From: Thermohalobaculum sp039030715
GTDB lineage: Bacteria; Pseudomonadota; Alphaproteobacteria; Rhodobacterales; Rhodobacteraceae
Length of the DNA: 27,617 nucleotides
Assembly (NCBI GenBank): GCA_039030715.1
Contig: JBCCDU010000056.1
Span: 1-27,617, forward strand
Direction: 5' to 3'
The translations under genes and the position numbers were made by a program. The notes beneath the pieces were generated by a model. It had not been told where the DNA came from and did no database searches. It saw only the letters and a program-made list of their open reading frames with translations. Positions 23,255 to 27,617 of this stretch are shown here, in pieces. The first letter of the stretch is position 1, and the number at the start of each line of letters is the position of its first letter.

Positions 23255-23911
23255 ATGTCGAAACGGGTTGATACCCTGCGCGATACGCTTGAGGAGGAGA
23301 TCGTCACCGGTCTGCTTCAACCCGGCGACCGGCTGGAGGAAGTGGCTCTGGCCAATCGATTCGGCGTCTCGCGCACCCCGATCCGAGAGGCCCTGTTCCA
23401 ACTCGCCGCCGCGGGCCTGATCGAGAGCCGCTCACGCCGTGGAACATTCGTGGCCGAGATAGGACCGCGCCGCCTGCTCGAGATGTTCGACGTGATGGCG
23501 GAGTTCGAGGCAATGTGCGCGCAGCTTGCGGCGAGGCGGGCGACGGAGGACGACCTCATCGCCATCAAGGATGCGCACAAGGCCTGTCAGCAAGCGGTTT
23601 CCGACCGCGATACCTACTATTACGAGAACGAGGATTTTCATGCCCGCATCCGCCAGGCCAGCCACCACAGCTTTTTGATCGAACAGGCGGACGCGTTGCA
23701 AAAACGCCTGAAGCCTTATCGCAAGGCGCAACTGCGGGCGCGCGACCGGGTGATGACGTCGTTTCGCGAACATACCGCCATCGTTTTGGCGATCGAAGAA
23801 GGGGATGCCGAGCGGGCTGCTGCGGCGATGCGCGATCACGTGGCGGTGCAGGGCGAACGCTTCAACGATCTCCTCGCCACGCTGGAACAACCGCAGGCGC
23901 TGCGCGCCTAG
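23255..23911 (+). CDS. matR: GntR-family (FCD) malonate regulator
   Basis: A 218-residue regulator. The winged helix is at about 5-68: LRDTLEEEIVTGLLQPGDRL, LANRFGVSRTPIREAL, LIESRSRRGTFV. The FCD ligand domain is at about 75-212, with the metal-binding Asp and His in NEDFHARIRQASHH, His in FREHTAI and His in MRDHVAV. These residues usually hold a metal that binds a carboxylate effector such as malonate or malonyl-CoA. GAGG lies 9 bases before the ATG at 23255, which is preferred to a GTG at 23234. It is divergent from matPQMAB, with a palindromic operator between. Its TAG shares CTAG with the stop of the convergent gene. Confidence 0.9.
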   Translation: MSKRVDTLRDTLEEEIVTGLLQPGDRLEEVALANRFGVSRTPIREALFQLAAAGLIESRSRRGTFVAEIGPRRLLEMFDVMAEFEAMCAQLAARRATEDDLIAIKDAHKACQQAVSDRDTYYYENEDFHARIRQASHHSFLIEQADALQKRLKPYRKAQLRARDRVMTSFREHTAIVLAIEEGDAERAAAAMRDHVAVQGERFNDLLATLEQPQALRA

Positions 23912-24621
23912 CTCCATCGCTCCGGGCGCAGACCGCGATAGATCCAGCACACATAATCGACCATCGAGAAGACAGGCAGCCCGGTCAGCGCCTGAATATC
24001 CGCCTGATAGGGTGGCATATTCGTGCATTCCAGCACGATGGCACCCAAATCGTCATGTGCCGCGACCAGCCGACGGGCCGCATCGCAAAGGTCGCGGCGC
24101 GCAGCCTCGACATCCAGCTCCAGTTCATTGCCCAGAATGGCGCGCGAGAACTCCGCCCCGCCCTCGGTGCCCACGACCGGCAGATCAGCGGGGCACCCGG
24201 CGGCCTCCAGATGCGCGGGGCTCAGGCTCTCGGCCGAGATCGTGATCACGCCCACGCGCCGCCCGGACGGCAGCATCGCCTGCGCCATCGGCACCTGCAT
24301 CAGGGCCGATGTCGCGACCGGCACCCCCAGCGCCTCCGCCAACGCGGATTGAAAGGGGGACAGAAACCCGCAATTCGTGGTGATGGCCTCGGCGCCCAGC
24401 GCGATCAAATCGCGCCCGGCAGCGATGAAGGGCTCCAGCATCCCCTCCGCGCCCCGCCGCACCACCAGATCGGGCGAGGCATCCGTCACCACCCGATAAA
24501 GCACCGGGAACGGCCATGTCTGCGCATTGCCCACATCGCCGGGTATGCGGGGGAACTGCGCCTCCAGCATCAGGATGCCAATGGGCGCCCCATAGATCTG
24601 TTTGCCGCCGCTGACTTTCAT
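23908..24621 (-). CDS. Asp/Glu/hydantoin racemase-family protein
   Basis: A two-cysteine racemase/isomerase fold, 237 residues. Cys84 in ITTNCGFLSPF and Cys199 in IVLECTNMPPY are the usual catalytic pair of this superfamily, so racemisation or isomerisation is more likely than the single-Cys arylmalonate decarboxylase reaction. The start is uncertain: the ATG at 24621 (MKVSGGKQIYGAPIGILMLE) begins close to the first strand; upstream ATGs at 24684 and 24717 lack ribosome sites, and the last overlaps the divergent gene. It diverges from the ThDP enzyme and TRAP binding protein, and probably works with them on an alpha- or dicarboxylic acid. The substrate is unknown. Confidence 0.75.
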   Translation of the reverse strand: MKVSGGKQIYGAPIGILMLEAQFPRIPGDVGNAQTWPFPVLYRVVTDASPDLVVRRGAEGMLEPFIAAGRDLIALGAEAITTNCGFLSPFQSALAEALGVPVATSALMQVPMAQAMLPSGRRVGVITISAESLSPAHLEAAGCPADLPVVGTEGGAEFSRAILGNELELDVEAARRDLCDAARRLVAAHDDLGAIVLECTNMPPYQADIQALTGLPVFSMVDYVCWIYRGLRPERWS

Positions 24622-24709
24622 ACCGCTCGCCTTGACTTGCCCCACCTTGACATCCCTCTGGCCCGGCGCGACCGTTTGGCTCATCCTTCCGGGGCAGGAG
24701 ACAGCTTCC

Positions 24710-26410
24710 ATGGACAAATCGAACCAGTCAACCGGGGCCGAGGCAATGGTGCGCCTGCTCGCCGGTCACGGCGTGAAGCATATCTTCGGGCTTTGCGGGG
24801 ATACCTCGCTGCCCTTCTATGACGCGCTGGCGCGGCTCGACCATGGGATGACGCATATTCTAACACGGGATGAGCGCCATGCGGCCTACATGGCCGATGC
24901 TTACGCCCGGCTGACGGGCCGCGTCGGTGTGTGCGAGGGTCCATCCGGCGGCGGCGCGACCTATATCGCGCCGGGGTTGGTGGAGGCGAATGAAAGCTCG
25001 ATCCCCGTTCTGGCGATCACGACCGATGTGGCGACAACCTCCGCCGGGCGCTATCCGCTGACGGAGTTGGATCAGAAAGCCCTGTTCGCGCCACTGACCA
25101 AATGGAACGGCGTGCTGGACCGGGCGAGCGCCCTGCCCCGCATGGTCCGCCGAGCGTTTCGCGAGATGACGACCGGGCGCCCCGGCTCAGCGCATCTGGC
25201 TCTGCCCTTCGACGTGCAAAAGGCCGAAGTGCCCGAGGTCGAAACCTGGGCCGATCCGCAATTTGGCAGCTTTCCGGCATTGCGAAGTGAGTTATCCGCT
25301 GAAGACCGCACCATCGCACGGTTCGCCTCCACACTGCTCAATTGCGAAAAGCCCGTGATCATCTGCGGTGGCGGCGTGGTCATCTCGGGTGCCGAGCGCG
25401 AGCTGCTCCGTCTGGTCGAGAGGATGGATATCCCCGTTGCGACGACCGTGAGTGGCCAGGGTGCGATCGCCGAGACGCACCCAAACGCCGTCGGGGTTGT
25501 CGGCTCGAACGGTGGGCGCAGTGGAACGCGCGCAGTGGTCGACGATGCGGATTGTATCGTCTTCATCGGCTGCCGCGCGGGGTCTGTCACGACCGAACGC
25601 TGGCGCTCGCCGCCGTCCACAAAGCTGATCCTTCATATCGATTGCGACCCAGGGGTGCTGGGTGCCAACTACGCAACCGAGGCGGCGGTTCTGGGCGACG
25701 CCAGATGTGCCTTGGAAATGGCTAACAGCATTTTGGAGGGGGTATCGGACAAGCCGACCTTTGGCGGGTCTGCCACGGCGGCCACGGCGCGGGCGGCCAA
25801 GGAGGCCGCGTTCCGCCCACTTGCCGAAAGCGCCGAAACACCGATCCGGCCCGAGCGGGTGATCGATGCGTTGAACCGGCTGGCCCCGGCGGAGGCCGTG
25901 GTCTGCGCCGATCCGGGCACGCCCTGCCCCTATTTCTCGGCTTATTGGACGATTAGGCAGCCGGGCCGCCACTTCATCACCAACCGGGCGCATGGGGCTC
26001 TGGGCTACGCGCTTGGCGCCTCGATCGGCGCGGCGGTGGCGCGGCCCGATGCGAAGGTGATCTGCGCGACGGGCGATGGCTCCTTTGCCATGTCGGCGGG
26101 CGAGTTCGAGACGATCACCCGGCTTAACCTGCCGATCACGGTGATCGTCTTCTCGAACAGCGTTTTCGGCTGGATCAAGGCCGGACAGAAATCGGGCTTT
26201 GGGGAGCGTTATTTTTCGGTCGATTTCAACCGGACGGATCATGCGGCTGTCGCCGCTGCCTATGGCATCCGGTCCTGGCGGGTGGAAGAGCCGCGCGAGC
26301 TGGACACGGCCCTAACAGCGGCGCTGACCCATGACGGGCCCTCGCTGGTCGACATCATCGCCCAGCCGCTGCAGGACGCCGAGGCGCCGGTTTCCGAATG
26401 GGTGGCCTGA
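24710..26410 (+). CDS. ThDP-dependent enzyme, acetolactate-synthase/decarboxylase family
   Basis: A 566-residue thiamine-diphosphate enzyme with the three-domain POX/AHAS layout. The Pyr domain (about 8-180) has the activating Glu55 in LTRDERHAAYMADAYAR. The central domain is about 205-340. The PP domain (about 400-555) has the cofactor motif GDGSFAMSAGEFETITRLNL (Gly455-Asp456-Gly457) ending VFSN. Family members include acetolactate synthase, benzoylformate and sulfopyruvate decarboxylases and sulfoacetaldehyde acetyltransferase; I cannot choose among them. No small regulatory subunit is adjacent, so a biosynthetic acetolactate synthase is unlikely. AGGAG lies 9 bases before the ATG. Context with a TRAP receptor downstream suggests catabolism of an imported acid. 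Confidence 0.8.
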   Translation: MDKSNQSTGAEAMVRLLAGHGVKHIFGLCGDTSLPFYDALARLDHGMTHILTRDERHAAYMADAYARLTGRVGVCEGPSGGGATYIAPGLVEANESSIPVLAITTDVATTSAGRYPLTELDQKALFAPLTKWNGVLDRASALPRMVRRAFREMTTGRPGSAHLALPFDVQKAEVPEVETWADPQFGSFPALRSELSAEDRTIARFASTLLNCEKPVIICGGGVVISGAERELLRLVERMDIPVATTVSGQGAIAETHPNAVGVVGSNGGRSGTRAVVDDADCIVFIGCRAGSVTTERWRSPPSTKLILHIDCDPGVLGANYATEAAVLGDARCALEMANSILEGVSDKPTFGGSATAATARAAKEAAFRPLAESAETPIRPERVIDALNRLAPAEAVVCADPGTPCPYFSAYWTIRQPGRHFITNRAHGALGYALGASIGAAVARPDAKVICATGDGSFAMSAGEFETITRLNLPITVIVFSNSVFGWIKAGQKSGFGERYFSVDFNRTDHAAVAAAYGIRSWRVEEPRELDTALTAALTHDGPSLVDIIAQPLQDAEAPVSEWVA

Positions 26411-26536
26411 CACCAGGGGCCGATCCTGCCCGGGATTGACTCGCGCTGGGATTGCGGGAACGCTTCGACCGGAAATTTGCGCCATCAGCCTGCCCAAGCG
26501 CGCAAGACAAACAAACAGAACGACAAGGAGATCACC

Positions 26537-27502
26537 ATGAAACACCTGCTTGGCCTGACGACGGCACTGGTGCTCGCGGGAACCACCGCGAGCGCCGAGA
26601 ACTGGGATATGCCGATGGCGTATGCCGACTCGAACTATCACAGCCAGACCGGCAAGCAGTTTGCGGCCTGTGTCGGTACGGCGACCGGCGGCGATGTGAC
26701 CATCACGGTTCATGCGGGCGGCTCGCTCTTCAAGGGCAACGAGATCAAGCGTGCGGTCCAGACCGGCCAGGCGCCGATCGGCGAGCGCATTCTCTCGGCA
26801 CATCAGAACGAGAATGCGATCTTCGCGATCGACTCGATCCCGTTCCTGGCGACGAATTTCGAAGCGTCGAACAAGCTTTGGGACGCGGCAGAGCCGACGA
26901 TCCGCGGAATCCTGGAGGAGCAGAACCTGCATCTGCTCTACTCCGTGCCATGGCCGCCACAGGGCCTCTATTTCAAGAAGGAGGTGAATGCGGTCGCGGA
27001 TATGCAGGGGGTCAAGTTCCGCTCTTACAACAACGCGACGGCGCGGTTCGCCGAGTTGACCGGAATGCTGCCCGTGCAGATCGAGGCCGCCGAGATCAGC
27101 CAAGCGTTTGCGACGGGCGTGGCTGAGTCGATGATCTCCTCGGGCGCCACGGGATACGACCGGAAGGTGTGGGAGCATCTGACCCATTTCTACGAGGTCG
27201 ACGCCTGGATGCCACGGAACTCGATCTTCGTGAACATGGATGCTTGGAACGGGATCTCGGATGCGAGCAAGGCCGCCATTCAGGGCTGTGCCGATCTGGC
27301 AGAATATGCCGGGTTCTGGCGCGCGGTTCAGTACACGGATTTCACGCTGAACGGCCTGCGAGCCGGAGGCATGTCGGTGGCGCCCGCGGGCGATGGCCTG
27401 GTTGATGAACTGAACCAGATCGGCGACACCATGATCCAGGAATGGACCGAAGCCGCGGGAGCCGACGGCCAGGCGATTATCGACACCTTCAAGGCCAACT
27501 GA
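26537..27502 (+). CDS. TRAP periplasmic solute-binding protein, second system
   Basis: A 321-residue DctP-family receptor. Residues 1-20 form a signal peptide (ASA|EN). The mature protein has the core segments FKGNEIKRAVQTGQAPIGER, MQGVKFRSYNNATARFAEL with the conserved Arg, LPVQIEAAEISQAFATGVAE and SMISSGATGYDRKVWEHL. AAGGAG lies 7 bases before the ATG. It is not a close copy of MatP. It is 126 bases behind the ThDP enzyme, and its permease genes are expected beyond the right edge. The ligand is unknown; the neighbours suggest a short organic acid. The preceding gap (26411-26536) shows no gene. Confidence 0.9.
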   Translation: MKHLLGLTTALVLAGTTASAENWDMPMAYADSNYHSQTGKQFAACVGTATGGDVTITVHAGGSLFKGNEIKRAVQTGQAPIGERILSAHQNENAIFAIDSIPFLATNFEASNKLWDAAEPTIRGILEEQNLHLLYSVPWPPQGLYFKKEVNAVADMQGVKFRSYNNATARFAELTGMLPVQIEAAEISQAFATGVAESMISSGATGYDRKVWEHLTHFYEVDAWMPRNSIFVNMDAWNGISDASKAAIQGCADLAEYAGFWRAVQYTDFTLNGLRAGGMSVAPAGDGLVDELNQIGDTMIQEWTEAAGADGQAIIDTFKAN

Positions 27503-27523
27503 CCGACCGAGATCAAGGGGGAC

Positions 27524-27600
27524 GGACCGGTCACACGCCAAGGCCGCCGCCCGCCCCCACCCACCCACCGCGTTCGGCGGCCCTGCCGCGCGACCGGTCC
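27524..27600. repeat. Inverted repeat downstream of the second TRAP receptor
   Basis: GGACCGGTC (27524-27532) and its complement GACCGGTCC (27592-27600) enclose 59 bases of very GC-rich DNA that holds a smaller hairpin, GCGGC (27577-27581) with GCCGC (27585-27589). It lies just after the receptor gene, like the palindrome after matP, and may limit read-through into downstream permease genes. No T tract is seen. Confidence 0.4.
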
Positions 27601-27617
27601 TTGCCTGCCGAATGGGG

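Overview
The window looks like a chromosomal segment of an alphaproteobacterium, most likely a member of the Rhodobacteraceae (Roseobacter group). Base composition is GC-rich throughout. The clues are a divergent ccr/ecm pair (ethylmalonyl-CoA pathway), a non-pyrrolysine MttB-family methyltransferase, a malonate set ordered matPQMAB with a divergent matR, and several TRAP transporter genes. This taxonomic call is an inference from gene content.

Layout. 1-3253: crotonyl-CoA carboxylase/reductase (minus, cut by the window edge) diverges from ethylmalonyl-CoA mutase (plus). 3250-7085: a weak membrane ORF, an alpha/beta hydrolase (minus), a pyroglutamyl-peptidase-like protein, then two tandem exported PDC-sensor-like paralogues, the second broken by a one-base frameshift. 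7086-9613 (minus): an MttB-family methyltransferase with a 3-hydroxyisobutyrate-dehydrogenase-like enzyme. 9793-11302: a 26-residue membrane peptide, an exported hypothetical protein and a convergent HAD phosphatase.

11643-15718 is the most unusual part. It is a tight six-gene operon that looks like a lasso-peptide-type RiPP locus: a 47-residue precursor, a PqqD/B1-like recognition protein, a B2-like cysteine peptidase, an NTP_transf_5-like nucleotidyltransferase, a sugar-transfer-associated-type ATP-grasp enzyme and an HPr-kinase-like protein. No asparagine-synthetase-like lasso cyclase (C) and no exporter (D) is present, and the predicted core has no Asp/Glu at positions 7-9. The peptide ends in Ser, the residue that known lasso-peptide HPr-like kinases phosphorylate. 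The locus may therefore make a peptide that is cleaved and phosphorylated or otherwise ligated, but not lasso-cyclised.

15768-17294 is a RecD-like helicase. 17301-23911 is a malonate uptake and catabolism locus: TRAP transporter MatPQM, malonyl-CoA decarboxylase MatA and malonyl-CoA synthetase MatB, with GntR/FCD regulator MatR divergent across a palindromic operator. Malonate becomes malonyl-CoA and then acetyl-CoA, which the ethylmalonyl-CoA pathway at the left end could assimilate. 23908-27502 holds an Asp/Glu-racemase-family protein diverging from a ThDP-dependent enzyme and a second TRAP binding protein, a catabolic module of unknown substrate that probably continues past the right edge. 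I saw no tRNA, rRNA, CRISPR or insertion sequence.
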